This document shows positions 52,202-60,852 of a stretch of DNA of 64,000 nucleotides, one piece after another. Source of the DNA: Thermoanaerobaculia bacterium (GTDB lineage: Bacteria; Acidobacteriota; Thermoanaerobaculia; Gp7-AA8). Where the stretch lies: assembly GCA_017883205.1 (NCBI GenBank), contig JADGNZ010000005.1, forward strand, positions 94,989-158,988, written 5' to 3'. Made by a program: the position numbers and the translations under genes. The stretch's first letter is position 1. Each line of letters begins with the position of its first letter. Below the pieces are notes generated by a model, which saw only the letters and a program-made list of their open reading frames with translations, did no database searches and was not told where the DNA came from.

Positions 52202-53521
52202 ATGCCTCGTACTTTGATCGGGATCGCCCTGGTGTCGTTGGTGTTGTCAGGCTGCGCTCGGAAAGAAGCTGCCCCAGCGAAATCCGGCAGCTCGGAGACC
52301 AGCACGTCGAGCACTGCTGCCAGCAGCACGACAGCCGCGACGACGACGACAACAACCACCGCGACTGCCGATAGCCAGGAGCCATCGCTCGTCTCCTTTT
52401 CTTCGGGTGCGCTGATCGCGCAGAAACCGCAGGAGTACAACGAAACCTGGTCCGCTTTCCGGATCCTGGATGAGAAGGGTGCGACCGGCTGGGCCACGCC
52501 GAAGGGTGTGATCACACCGCAGTCGATCGTCATCGCACTTTCCGAAAAGACGGAGCTCAATCGGCTCGAGTTCGATACCGCCAACGCCGACGGCGACCAA
52601 CGCGGCGCGAAGGATGTCTCGGTCGAGGTCTCCGATGTCAGCGCTACGTCCGGCTTTCAGAAAATCGCAGACGTCTCGCTGCAGGATAAGACCGACAAGC
52701 AGAGTTTTCCGGTTACTGCCGCGGCCTCCGGACGATGGGTAAGACTCGACATTAAGAACAACTGGGGCTCTCCCGACTACATCGAGCTGATGGACTTCCG
52801 GGCATTCGGTAAACAGCTCACGCACACTCCGTTCGCGAACGCGAGCGGCACCTATGCGACCAGCTACGGCAACTTCCATCTCAAACAGGAAGGAACGTCC
52901 GTAACCGGTTGCTACGAGCACAACGGCGGACTTCTGACCGGAGGCATCGAGGGCCGGATCATGAAGTTCACCTGGAAGGAAAATGGAGCGAACAACAGCG
53001 GTCCAGCCATCATGGTTTTCGATCCGACCGGCCAGCAGATGTTCGGTCTCTGGTGGTACGCGTCGAACACCGAGTCCACGGGCGGCAACTGGAACGGAAA
53101 GAAGATCTCGAACGACATCGGATCGTGTCCGCATTGGTCCGGTTCCGGAGCCGAGGCGACGATGCAGAAGGAGTTGGAGGACGCTGGTCGCACACGCGTC
53201 TACGGCATCAACTTCGACACCAACTCCGACGTGATCCGTGATGAGTCGAAGCCGACGATTGACAAGATGGCCGCCATGCTCAAAGCAAAGCCGGAGTGGA
53301 AGCTTGCGATCGAAGGTCATACGGATTCGAGCGGTGGCGACGCGAGGAACCTTCCTCTCTCGCAACGCCGCGCGGACTCCGTGAGGACGTATCTCGTAAA
53401 CGCCGGAATCGCCGCCGGCCGCCTCACCGCCAAAGGCTTCGGCTCCTCGAAACCGCTGGCCGATAACGAGACCGCCACCGGCCGCGCCCAAAACCGGAGG
53501 GTCGAGTTGGCGAAGCAGTGA
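52202..53521 (+). CDS. OmpA-family lipoprotein with discoidin-like domain
   Basis: A 439-residue protein. The signal peptide ends in a lipobox (LVLSGC), then comes a Ser/Thr-rich linker (residues 28-58) and a galactose-binding/discoidin-like domain (about 65-205, SIVIALSEKTELNRLEF; GRWVRLDIKNNWG). A short beta domain (206-310) is followed by an OmpA peptidoglycan-binding domain (INFDTNSDVIRDESKPTIDK; EGHTDSSGGDARNLPLSQRR; RAQNRRVEL). It probably tethers the outer membrane to peptidoglycan. AGGAG precedes the start. It overlaps pheA by four bases, an odd pairing. Confidence 0.88.
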   Translation: MPRTLIGIALVSLVLSGCARKEAAPAKSGSSETSTSSTAASSTTAATTTTTTTATADSQEPSLVSFSSGALIAQKPQEYNETWSAFRILDEKGATGWATPKGVITPQSIVIALSEKTELNRLEFDTANADGDQRGAKDVSVEVSDVSATSGFQKIADVSLQDKTDKQSFPVTAAASGRWVRLDIKNNWGSPDYIELMDFRAFGKQLTHTPFANASGTYATSYGNFHLKQEGTSVTGCYEHNGGLLTGGIEGRIMKFTWKENGANNSGPAIMVFDPTGQQMFGLWWYASNTESTGGNWNGKKISNDIGSCPHWSGSGAEATMQKELEDAGRTRVYGINFDTNSDVIRDESKPTIDKMAAMLKAKPEWKLAIEGHTDSSGGDARNLPLSQRRADSVRTYLVNAGIAAGRLTAKGFGSSKPLADNETATGRAQNRRVELAKQ

Positions 53522-54381
53522 CCGCTCCGCCAAATATCGCGAAGCTACGCGTTGCGTATCAAGGCGAGCCCGGCGCCTTTAGCCAGACGGCCGCCCGTCA
53601 ACTCCTCGGCGATGACGCGGCGACGATCCCGTTCCGCTCGTTCGAGGAGATGTTCCAGTCGGTCGCGGCCGGCGACGCCGATTGCTGCGTGACACCGATC
53701 GAGAACAGTCTCGCCGGCTCGATCCATCGCAACTACGACTTGCTGCTCTCCTCGGGACTGGCGATCCTCGGCGAGACGTATCTGCGCATCGTCCACAACC
53801 TCATCGCACCTCCGGGAACGACTCTCGGCGATGTTCGCCGCGTCTACTCCCATCCTGTCGCCCTCGCGCAATGCGGCCGTTTCCTCCGCCAGCATCCGGA
53901 GATGGAGCCGGAGCCGATGCACGACACTGCCGGCGCGGTTCGCGCGGTGATGGAGCGTAAGCAAAGCGGTGAAGCAGCCATCGCCTCGGAAGCCGCAGCG
54001 AACATCTACGGCGGCGTGATCCTGGCCACGAACGTCGAAGACGATCCGCAGAACTTCACGCGCTTCTTCCTCCTTGCGCCACCGAGTGCTTCCATTCGCC
54101 CATTGACCGAGCCGTCGGCGCAACGATGGAAGACATCGCTCCTTCTGGAGATCGCCAACACACCCGGCTCGCTGTACCGCGCCCTCGGCGTCTTCGCCAC
54201 CGCCAACATCGACCTCTCCAAAATCGAATCGCGCCCGATTCCGGGGAAGCCGCGCGAGTACGCCTTCTACCTCGACGTCATCGGCAACGTGGCGGACGCC
54301 GCGATTGCGCAAGCGATCGAACAACTGCGCGCGGATGCCGATTCAGTGACGGTGCTGGGAAGCTACGCGACGAGTTGGTGA
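53518..54381 (+). CDS. pheA: Prephenate dehydratase with ACT domain
   Basis: A 287-residue monofunctional enzyme converting prephenate to phenylpyruvate in phenylalanine synthesis. It starts RVAYQGEPGAFSQTAARQLL; TPIENSLAGSIHRNYDLLL and the catalytic NFTRFFLL are conserved, and the ACT domain contains NTPGSLYRALGVFA and SKIESRPIPG, the Phe-binding site for feedback inhibition. GTG start overlaps the lipoprotein stop. There is no chorismate mutase domain. Confidence 0.95.
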   Translation: MTAPPNIAKLRVAYQGEPGAFSQTAARQLLGDDAATIPFRSFEEMFQSVAAGDADCCVTPIENSLAGSIHRNYDLLLSSGLAILGETYLRIVHNLIAPPGTTLGDVRRVYSHPVALAQCGRFLRQHPEMEPEPMHDTAGAVRAVMERKQSGEAAIASEAAANIYGGVILATNVEDDPQNFTRFFLLAPPSASIRPLTEPSAQRWKTSLLLEIANTPGSLYRALGVFATANIDLSKIESRPIPGKPREYAFYLDVIGNVADAAIAQAIEQLRADADSVTVLGSYATSW

Positions 54382-54420
54382 GGGGAGTTCCTGGAGCTCC
54401 ATCCAACCGGCACTCAAAAA

Positions 54421-54489
54421 CCGTCTCACGCGGAGCCGCGGAGATGCGGAGGTTTTCTCCGTGTGGCCCCGCAGCTCCGCGTGAAACGG
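54421..54489. repeat. Dispersed hairpin repeat (CACGCGGAG family), copy 2
   Basis: Arms at 54421-54441 and 54469-54489 pair over 21 bp with two mismatches (CCGTCTCACGCGGAGC type). It lies between the convergent pheA and ABC-ATPase genes, the same context as copy 1. Confidence 0.8.
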
Positions 54490-54520
54490 TTTAGGGCGCT
54501 CGGTGTATGAGAAACGACCG

Positions 54521-55273
54521 CTAATCTTCGAGCGTCGGCATCGTCAACAACACGTCATGCGCTCGGGGGCGATCGTGCAGGGCGTCGTCTTTGCGGATCT
54601 TCCCGTCGCGAAAGACGATCATCCGCTTCGCGAATTGGGCGATGTCGGGTTCATGGGTGACGAGTACGATCGTCAATCCCTGCTCGTTCAGATCCTGCAG
54701 AACCTCCATGATCTCGACGGCGGTGCGGCTGTCGAGGTTTCCGGTCGGCTCATCGGCGAGCAGGATCGAAGGATGGTTTACGAGCGCGCGAGCGAGGGCG
54801 ACGCGCTGCTGTTGACCTCCCGAAAGTTGCGACGGATAGTGCTGCGATCGTTCGGCCAATCCGACGAGCGCAAGCGCCTCGCGAGCGCGCTTCTGGCGCT
54901 CGATGGCGTTGATTGCCGTGTAGAGCGTCGGCAGTTGCACGTTCTCGAGCGCCGTCGTTCGCGGAAGGAGATTGAAGCCCTGAAACACGAATCCGAGCTT
55001 GGAGTTGCGGATCCCCGCGAGCTCATGCTTCGTGCGGCCCGACACATCGATGCCTTCGAGCAGATAGCGCCCTGAGGTTGGCCGGTCGAGACAGCCGAGG
55101 ATGTTCATGAAGGTGGACTTGCCACTGCCGCTCGCGCCCATGATGGCGACGAATCCGCCTGACTCGACCGAGACGTTGATGCCGCGCAGTGCATGCACAC
55201 GCGTCTCTCCGAGCTCGTAGTATTTGTGCACGTCCTCGACGCGGAGGATCGGGTCAGCGTTGGGCACCGTCAC
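54521..55273 (-). CDS. ABC transporter ATPase, MacB/LolD type
   Basis: A 250-residue ABC ATPase with Walker A GASGSGKST, Q-loop FVFQGFNLLPRTT, signature LSGGQQQRVALARA, Walker B ILLADEPTGNLD and H-loop VTHEPDIA. The NLDS after Walker B is typical of MacB/LolD-type mechanotransmission exporters. GTG start overlaps the adaptor stop. It forms one operon with the adaptor and permease, transcribed permease first. Confidence 0.92.
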   Translation of the reverse strand: MTVPNADPILRVEDVHKYYELGETRVHALRGINVSVESGGFVAIMGASGSGKSTFMNILGCLDRPTSGRYLLEGIDVSGRTKHELAGIRNSKLGFVFQGFNLLPRTTALENVQLPTLYTAINAIERQKRAREALALVGLAERSQHYPSQLSGGQQQRVALARALVNHPSILLADEPTGNLDSRTAVEIMEVLQDLNEQGLTIVLVTHEPDIAQFAKRMIVFRDGKIRKDDALHDRPRAHDVLLTMPTLED

Positions 55274-56631
55274 CGCCTGATGCCGCCGGGCGGCCCGGAC
55301 TTCGAACTGACCGACGTGGTCACGACGTCATCGCCCGGTTTGAGCGTCCCGACGAACACTTTCGTCACCTCGGTGTACGCATGATCGGTGATGCCGAGCG
55401 CGATCTCGACCGGCTCGATGGTCCCATCCGCGTGCAACTTCCAGACGACCGCGCTGTCGTGCTGGGCAGTCTTGGAACCACTGCCGCGGTTCGCCGCCGC
55501 TGCCGCGCCGCTGCCTTCGACGGGAGCGGAATCGAGTCCCATCTTCGAGGCGTCGATCCCGTATTGCGCATACAACGCGCGGACGTCGGCAGGCGGGAGC
55601 GGCGGCTGAAACCGCAGCGCCGCATTCGGCAGCTTGACCGCGTTCTCGACGGTGGCGACCGGAATCGTGACGTACGCCGTCATTCCCGGAAAGAGTTTCA
55701 GCTCCGGGTTCGCGAACGTGATGATGGCGTCGTAGGTAACGACGTTCTGGACGGTGGTGGCGTTCATCCGGAGCTGGCTCACGGTTCCGGTGAACAGTTG
55801 TTTCGGAAACGCATCGACCTTGAACGTCACGGTCTGGCCGGGACGGATGCGACCCACATCCGACTCGTCGACTTTGGCGTAGACGAGCATCTTGGCGAGA
55901 TCCTGCGCGATGGTGAAGATCGTCGGCGCCTGCAGCGATGCGGCCACCGTCTGGCCGACGTCGACGCTGCGGGCCACGACCGTGCCATCGATCGGGGAGC
56001 GGATCACGGTGTAGGCGAGATTTGTTCGGGCCACGGCCACGGCCGCTTCCTTCTGGCTGACTTGCGCATTCGCCTGACCGATGCCCGCTACGGCGGCGTC
56101 GACGTTTGCCCTGGCAGCGTCGTAGTTTGCTTTCGCCAGATCGAGCGCCTGCTCCGTCCCGACTTTTTTCTCGGCCAGCGATCGTGCGCGGTCGAAGTCG
56201 GCTTTGGTCTGGATGAGGTTCGCGTTCGCCTTGGTCAGGCTGGCCTTTGCCGCGATGACGTTCGCCTTTGCATTCTCGATGTCAGCCTGCGCCTGCTGCA
56301 GCGCGCCCTGAAACAACTGCGGATCGATCACGGCGATGACGTCGCCCTCACGCACGCGCGAATTGAAATCGACGTTGAGCTTGCCGACTCTCCCCGAGAC
56401 CTGCGACCCGACCTGAACGCTGACGACTGCGTTCACGATGCCGGTCGCTTCGACCGCGTCGCGGATCTCGCCTTGCAGCACTTTGTTGCCGAGATATTGA
56501 ACACTCTCCTTGCGCCGGAGGAGCGGAACGGACAGCGCTGCGATCAGAATCACGATGCCGCCGGCGATCAGCCACGCCTTTCGCCGGCGGAACGGCGAGG
56601 TTTCGTTAGATGCTTCGGAGGATTCACTCAT
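55270..56631 (-). CDS. Periplasmic adaptor subunit of a MacAB-like exporter
   Basis: A 453-residue membrane-fusion protein. It has an N-terminal anchor helix (AWLIAGGIVILIAALSVPLL), lipoyl half-motifs around VVSVQVGSQVSGRVGKLNVD and VIRSPIDGTVVARSVDVG, a long coiled-coil hairpin of Ala/Lys/Gln repeats (about 115-210) and beta-barrel domains. A Ser/Ala/Gly insertion near 355-385 (EGSGAAAAANRGSG) is unusual. It bridges the permease to an outer-membrane channel, which is not in the window. It overlaps the permease gene by eight bases. Confidence 0.92.
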   Translation of the reverse strand: MSESSEASNETSPFRRRKAWLIAGGIVILIAALSVPLLRRKESVQYLGNKVLQGEIRDAVEATGIVNAVVSVQVGSQVSGRVGKLNVDFNSRVREGDVIAVIDPQLFQGALQQAQADIENAKANVIAAKASLTKANANLIQTKADFDRARSLAEKKVGTEQALDLAKANYDAARANVDAAVAGIGQANAQVSQKEAAVAVARTNLAYTVIRSPIDGTVVARSVDVGQTVAASLQAPTIFTIAQDLAKMLVYAKVDESDVGRIRPGQTVTFKVDAFPKQLFTGTVSQLRMNATTVQNVVTYDAIITFANPELKLFPGMTAYVTIPVATVENAVKLPNAALRFQPPLPPADVRALYAQYGIDASKMGLDSAPVEGSGAAAAANRGSGSKTAQHDSAVVWKLHADGTIEPVEIALGITDHAYTEVTKVFVGTLKPGDDVVTTSVSSKSGPPGGIRR

Positions 56632-57841
56632 AGCGGAGGGCTTCGATCGGATCGAGGTGGGACGCCTTGCGCGCGGGATAGTAGCCGAAGAAAACGCCGA
56701 CGGCGATCGAGAAGAGCGCCGCGAGCAGCACGGCCTTCAGCGACATCTCCATCGGCCAGTCGAGCGCGCGTCCGACGAAGAACGATCCGACGACACCTGC
56801 CAGAACGCCCGCTGCCCCTCCGACGAGACTCAGCATCACCGACTCCGCGAGGAACTGAAGCTGGATCGCTTCCTCCGTCGCTCCGACCGACACACGCACG
56901 CCGATCTCGCGCGTGCGCTCGGTGACGGAGACGAGCATCACGTTCATGATGCCGATGCCGCCGACGATCAGCGAGACCGAAGCGATTGCCACCAGCAGGA
57001 GCGTGAGCGTGCGGCTCGCTTCGAGCTGGGCCTGAATGATGTCCTCCGGATTCCGGATGTTGAAGTCGTCCTCCTGATCGGCGCGAAGGTGATGCCGGTC
57101 GCGAAGAAGGGCGCGCGCCTGCTGCCCGGCGATCTTCACGACGTCCTGCGAGACTGCCGAGCAGAGGATGTCGTCAAGCCAGGTTACGCCCGACAGTTTT
57201 TTCTGCGCGGTCGTGTACGGAAGGAGGATCGTATCGTCCTGATCCTGGCCGGACATCGAGAGCCCTTTCGGTTTCAGCGTTGCCACGACTTTGCAGGGAA
57301 GCGATCTAAGGCGGATGACCTGGCCGATCGGGTTGGCGACGCCGAACAACTGGCTGCGAATGGTCGCTCCGATCACGCAGACGTCGGCGGCGCGCTCCAC
57401 ATCATCGGACGTGAACGCCGCGCCGTCATCGATCACCCACCGCTTGATGTCGAAGTACTCCGGCGAGACGCCGCGATAGCTCGTGAACCAATTCTGGTTG
57501 CCGTAGATCACTTGCGTTGAACCGTCGACATTCGGCGAGACGCTCTTGATGAGCGGAATCTGATTGCGGATGGCGAAGGCATCGCCGATGGTGAGCGTCT
57601 TCGTGCCGCGCGGCCCAGTGCGCACGCCGTTGACTGCGCGGCCTCCAGCCTCGATCCAGACGAAGTTGTCGCCGAGGTTGTTGAGCTGCTGCTCGACGCG
57701 CACTTGACCCGCTCTGCCGATGGCGACCACGCAGATGACTGCCGCGATTCCGATGGTGATGCCGAGGACTGTGAGCAGGCTGCGCATCTTGTTTCGCAGG
57801 AGTGCGCGCAACGAGCTGCTGAGCAATGCCAGATAGTTCAT
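56624..57841 (-). CDS. ABC transporter permease, MacB type
   Basis: A 405-residue permease with one N-terminal helix (LLTVLGITIGIAAVICVVAI), a large periplasmic domain and three C-terminal helices containing VGGIGIMNVMLVSVTERTRE and IGVRVSVGATEEAIQLQFL, the standard FtsX/MacB signature. It is split from its ATPase, unlike E. coli MacB. It is first in its operon and probably exports a hydrophobic compound or peptide. Confidence 0.93.
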   Translation of the reverse strand: MNYLALLSSSLRALLRNKMRSLLTVLGITIGIAAVICVVAIGRAGQVRVEQQLNNLGDNFVWIEAGGRAVNGVRTGPRGTKTLTIGDAFAIRNQIPLIKSVSPNVDGSTQVIYGNQNWFTSYRGVSPEYFDIKRWVIDDGAAFTSDDVERAADVCVIGATIRSQLFGVANPIGQVIRLRSLPCKVVATLKPKGLSMSGQDQDDTILLPYTTAQKKLSGVTWLDDILCSAVSQDVVKIAGQQARALLRDRHHLRADQEDDFNIRNPEDIIQAQLEASRTLTLLLVAIASVSLIVGGIGIMNVMLVSVTERTREIGVRVSVGATEEAIQLQFLAESVMLSLVGGAAGVLAGVVGSFFVGRALDWPMEMSLKAVLLAALFSIAVGVFFGYYPARKASHLDPIEALRYE

Positions 57842-57881
57842 CGTTTCCGGCCGCGCACTCTAACTGAAGAAGGCCAATTGG

Positions 57882-58349
57882 TCAGCGCTTTCCTGCACGC
57901 TGCTCGGCATCCTCCAGCCACCCGCGCCGCAGCGTCTCAATCGGAATGCTCGACATGTACGGCTTGATGTCGAGGATCGGCGTGTTGTCGAGCATGTCGA
58001 CGCCGTGAACGTGCAGCGTGGCCCCTTCGCGGCGCAGCAGCTCGACAACCGTGAGTGCGATCGGATTCGGCCGGCGCGGGGAGCGCGTGGCGAAGACTCC
58101 GTGCGGAACGGTTTCTCCGGGCGGAGCGCCGAGAAGGTCGTAGCCGTCCGAGCGATCGAACACCCAGATCACGAAGAGGTGCGAGAAGCCTTCGATGTCT
58201 TTCAACCCTTGCGCAAACTCAGGCAGGATCTCGAGCGTCCCGTCGGCTTCATGCTTTGTCCCCGGCCCCTTCGGAACCTGCGCAGTATCTTTGAAAGGAG
58301 TTCGCGCGAATCCGATGGCGCGTGGAGTGAAGAGAATGTCGTTCATCAT
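57882..58349 (-). CDS. trmO: tRNA N6-methyltransferase TrmO (TsaA/YaeB family)
   Basis: A 155-residue protein with family motifs FTPRAIGFARTPFKDTAQVP, FSHLFVIWVFDRSDGYD, GVFATRSPRRPNPIALTVVE and VHGVDMLDNTPILDIKPYM. TrmO uses SAM to methylate t6A37 of tRNA-Thr. Starts at 58349 or 58346 (adjacent ATGs) are both possible; the longer open frame upstream enters a repeat and is rejected. Confidence 0.92.
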   Translation of the reverse strand: MMNDILFTPRAIGFARTPFKDTAQVPKGPGTKHEADGTLEILPEFAQGLKDIEGFSHLFVIWVFDRSDGYDLLGAPPGETVPHGVFATRSPRRPNPIALTVVELLRREGATLHVHGVDMLDNTPILDIKPYMSSIPIETLRRGWLEDAEQRAGKR

Positions 58350-58366
58350 GGGGGCACTGTAGGACG

Positions 58367-58420
58367 TTTTCACGCGGAGACGCGGAGGAGCGGAGGTTTT
58401 CTCCGTGTGCTCCGCGTCAA
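58367..58420. repeat. Dispersed hairpin repeat (CACGCGGAG family), copy 3
   Basis: CACGCGGAGACGCGGAGGAG faces a CTCCGTGTGCTCCGCGT arm; the central CGGAGGTTTTCTCCG is shared with copy 2. It lies upstream of trmO between two same-strand genes. Confidence 0.7.
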
Positions 58421-58452
58421 GGTCGGTTATCGGATAACTGCCCGCGACGCCA

Positions 58453-59139
58453 TCAGCCTTCAGCAATCTGGCCGAGTCGCGAGAGGAGCAGTGGAAGTCT
58501 CGCTTGACTCGCGGCGTCGGGCATGAGGCTTCCGGGCAGAGCGTCGAGAAACTCCTGGCGCGCTAGAAGGTCGCGAGTTTCCGTTGCCAGATAGCGGCGA
58601 ACTGTGTCCTCGGCCGCTTGGATTTCGGCGACGAGCTCCGGGCGGCCATCGACGACCGCAAGGAAGTCTTCGAGATCGTGGCTGCCGGCGTAGTCGCCGT
58701 TTCCTCGTCCGTGAAACGCTTCGATTTTTGTTGCGCAAAAGTAGGGAGGCGTCACGACTCGAATGACGAGCTCCGCTTCGAGCTCGTAGTCGATCGCATG
58801 GGCAATCGCTCCTGCGTACCACTTGTTCGAGAAGCCGAGAACGTTTCTATCGGTCGGCATCACGTCCAGCGTGAGGTCACTTCGGTGTTTCCAGCGGCAG
58901 ATGACCTTGGTGTCTTCGTGGAAGCCGAGCTTGCGCAGACGTTTCGCGATCGCGTAGTACTCCGCGACGGAGGCAGTCGCCACGATGACGTCGACGTCGC
59001 GCGTTGGCCGTATGTCTGCCGCGGCTGGATCTGTGATCAGCAGTCCGGTCGTGCATCCGCCGACGAAGACGAATTCGTCTCGGAGATCGCCGAGCATCTG
59101 CGCTCCACGGATCAGAAGCTTGCGATTTTCATCGGCCAT
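58453..59139 (-). CDS. Nucleotidyltransferase of the AbiEii/type IV toxin kind
   Basis: A 228-residue protein with an NTase-fold start EFVFVGGCTTGLLITD, then RPTRDVDVIVATASVAEYYA; the GG...TRDVDV pattern supplies the two metal-binding Asp residues of AbiEii/MenA-like enzymes. It continues CRWKHRSDLTLDVMPTDRNV with a third acidic residue. Such proteins act as toxins by modifying tRNA ends in type IV toxin-antitoxin or phage-abortive systems. The gene overlaps the preceding DNA-binding-like gene by 28 bases, which suggests a two-gene module. Confidence 0.75.
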   Translation of the reverse strand: MADENRKLLIRGAQMLGDLRDEFVFVGGCTTGLLITDPAAADIRPTRDVDVIVATASVAEYYAIAKRLRKLGFHEDTKVICRWKHRSDLTLDVMPTDRNVLGFSNKWYAGAIAHAIDYELEAELVIRVVTPPYFCATKIEAFHGRGNGDYAGSHDLEDFLAVVDGRPELVAEIQAAEDTVRRYLATETRDLLARQEFLDALPGSLMPDAASQARLPLLLSRLGQIAEG

Positions 59140-59780
59140 TCGATGTCGCTCAATCGCAGCCGGAGCTGTTCCTCTGCGATCTTCCGTTCACGAGCGCGTC
59201 CCTCGCGAAGCGCGTCGGCGATGGCGAGCAATTCGTAAAGCGCCGGATCGCGCAACGCCGCGAATGGAACGGTCCGATAGAGCGGCTCGAATTCAATTCC
59301 TCTTTCATTTCCCTCCGCAAACGGCCAAACCGGAATCGGCTCTTCTCCTCTGGCGATGAATCCGTTCAGCGGCGCGGCGGCATACGACGTGGCAATTCCG
59401 CGAGTCATCGCGCCGCGGTGTGGCGGGAAGACGTATTTGAGACCGTGCACCAGGAACTCGATGACACCGGTAACGTTTATGCGTTCCGGCCGAACAGTTC
59501 TGGCTCGGACCGTCGACGCTAGGGGCACATCCCGGAGGTTTGCGAAGGCGTGCTTTCGTTTCGTTTGCCGCTTGTTGATTGAGGGGAAAGCGTCGAGAAG
59601 CAAGCCCGACACCCGTCCTCGTCGGATTGCCGCATGTACTTCAGACGAACTGAGGCCGAGCTCGACGCCAAGAACGGCCATCGGCGGACGCTGCGGCCTC
59701 GTCTCATGCCTGGGCGAAGATGCTGCAATCGCGCAAAGCTTGAGCACGACGAGCACATCCTGCGGTTTGAGACTTTCCAT
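59112..59780 (-). CDS. Partner protein of the nucleotidyltransferase, HTH-containing
   Basis: A 222-residue protein. The N-terminus (LKPQDVLVVLKLCAIA, then MAVLGVELGLSSSEVHAAIR) looks like a winged or simple helix-turn-helix, so it may repress its own operon. The middle segment INVTGVIEFLVHGLKYVFPP is conserved-looking, and the C-terminus is an Arg-rich helix. By position it would be the antitoxin or regulator of the NTase gene. I recognise the pairing type but not a named family. Confidence 0.65.
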   Translation of the reverse strand: MESLKPQDVLVVLKLCAIAASSPRHETRPQRPPMAVLGVELGLSSSEVHAAIRRGRVSGLLLDAFPSINKRQTKRKHAFANLRDVPLASTVRARTVRPERINVTGVIEFLVHGLKYVFPPHRGAMTRGIATSYAAAPLNGFIARGEEPIPVWPFAEGNERGIEFEPLYRTVPFAALRDPALYELLAIADALREGRARERKIAEEQLRLRLSDIEWPMKIASF

Positions 59781-60055
59781 GCGAGAGGCATTGTATCATT
59801 CGCGATTCGCGAATATCGAACGCAGAACCAATAGCACTCCTTCCCATCCAGCCGGCGGAGAAAGGTAGCCCACTCCGTCTACCACGTGAAGATTGCAGAC
59901 TGATTCAGGACTTGAGCTTCGAGAGCAGCCGGTCAAACTCGTTGAACCATCCATCTTTGAAGGGCATCATCGATTGCCTCACGCACCGAGAAAACCATGC
60001 ACAGCGCCGAGTCCCCAGCCGCCATCTTCGAGCCAGCCGCAGGAGCAACGGCACC

Positions 60056-60523
60056 ATGACGCCGCAGCGCGGACAGTTCCTCGTCTATCAGACCCAGGAC
60101 GGGAAGCTGAAGATCGACGTGCGCTTCGAAGGCGAGACCGTCTGGCTAACGCAGCGGCAGATGGCAGAGCTGTTTCAAACCACCAAGCAGAACGTCAGCC
60201 TGCACATCCAGAACGTCTTTTCCGAGCGCGAGTTAGCCGAGGACTCAGTTGTCAAGGATTCCTTGACAACTGCCGCCGACGGGAAGAACTACGCGACCAG
60301 GTTCTACAACCTCGACGTCATCATTTCGGTCGGATACCGGGTGAAGTCGCAGCGGGGCACTCAATTCCGGATGTGGGCTACCCAACGTCTGCGCGAGTAC
60401 ATCGTCAAGGGGTTCGTTCTCGACGATGAGCGGCTGAAGAATCCCGACCAGCCTTTCGAAACCTACCCCATCCGCACGAGCTTCTCGAACAATCCTTCCA
60501 GCGCGGCTCGCGGGTCTTCGTGA
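60056..60523 (+). pseudogene. RhuM-family protein, truncated at the 3' end
   Basis: The frame starts GQFLVYQTQDGKLKIDVRFE, then TVWLTQRQMAELFQTTKQNV and YNLDVIISVGYRVKSQRGTQ, the classic RhuM/Fic-associated N-terminal domain. Family members continue about 190 residues beyond DERLKNP, but here the similarity ends near 60450 and the open frame runs into the antisense 3' end of the DUF3037 gene. A perfect 27-base palindrome lies within it. The 275 bases upstream (59781-60055) hold nothing else I can support. Confidence 0.8.
60246..60272. repeat. 27-base perfect palindrome inside the RhuM remnant
   Basis: Thirteen-base arms (CAGTTGTCAAGGA and its complement) flank a single central T. It is translated as the segment around VVKDSLTT. 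It is comparable with the palindromes in the DUF1016 gene at 15035 and 15143. Confidence 0.85.
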
Positions 60524-60852
60524 ACGCCGGAGTGCACCGCGGACGTCTGGATCACGGTGCTGCGCGGGGCGACCAGCCAGTGGAAGCGGGCGCGTTGGGG
60601 GAGATCGCCGATCGAGCCGGCTTCGCCGCCGCCGGCGCAGATTTTGGGAATCGCTTCGAGATAGCTCTCGACGACAGCGATGTCGATCGATGGGGCCAGG
60701 GCGAGGAGGCGGGCGTGATCGAGCTCGATACGGCAGTCGAGGAAGCCGGCGGTGGGAGAGAAGACGATAACGCCGGCGTTGAGGAACTCGCCGCGGTCGA
60801 CGCGCGGGACGATCCGCACGACGGCGTAGTCAAACACGAAGCGTTCGTGCAT
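60463..60852 (-). CDS. DUF3037 protein
   Basis: A 129-residue protein with the family signature FDYAVVRIVPRVDRGEFLNAG, then VIVFSPTAGFLDCRIELDHA and RFHWLVAPRSTVIQTSAVHS. DUF3037 genes regularly follow a HipA-like kinase gene, as here (23-base overlap), but the biochemical role is unknown. It may be part of a toxin-antitoxin or regulatory pair. Confidence 0.88.
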   Translation of the reverse strand: MHERFVFDYAVVRIVPRVDRGEFLNAGVIVFSPTAGFLDCRIELDHARLLALAPSIDIAVVESYLEAIPKICAGGGEAGSIGDLPQRARFHWLVAPRSTVIQTSAVHSGVHEDPRAALEGLFEKLVRMG

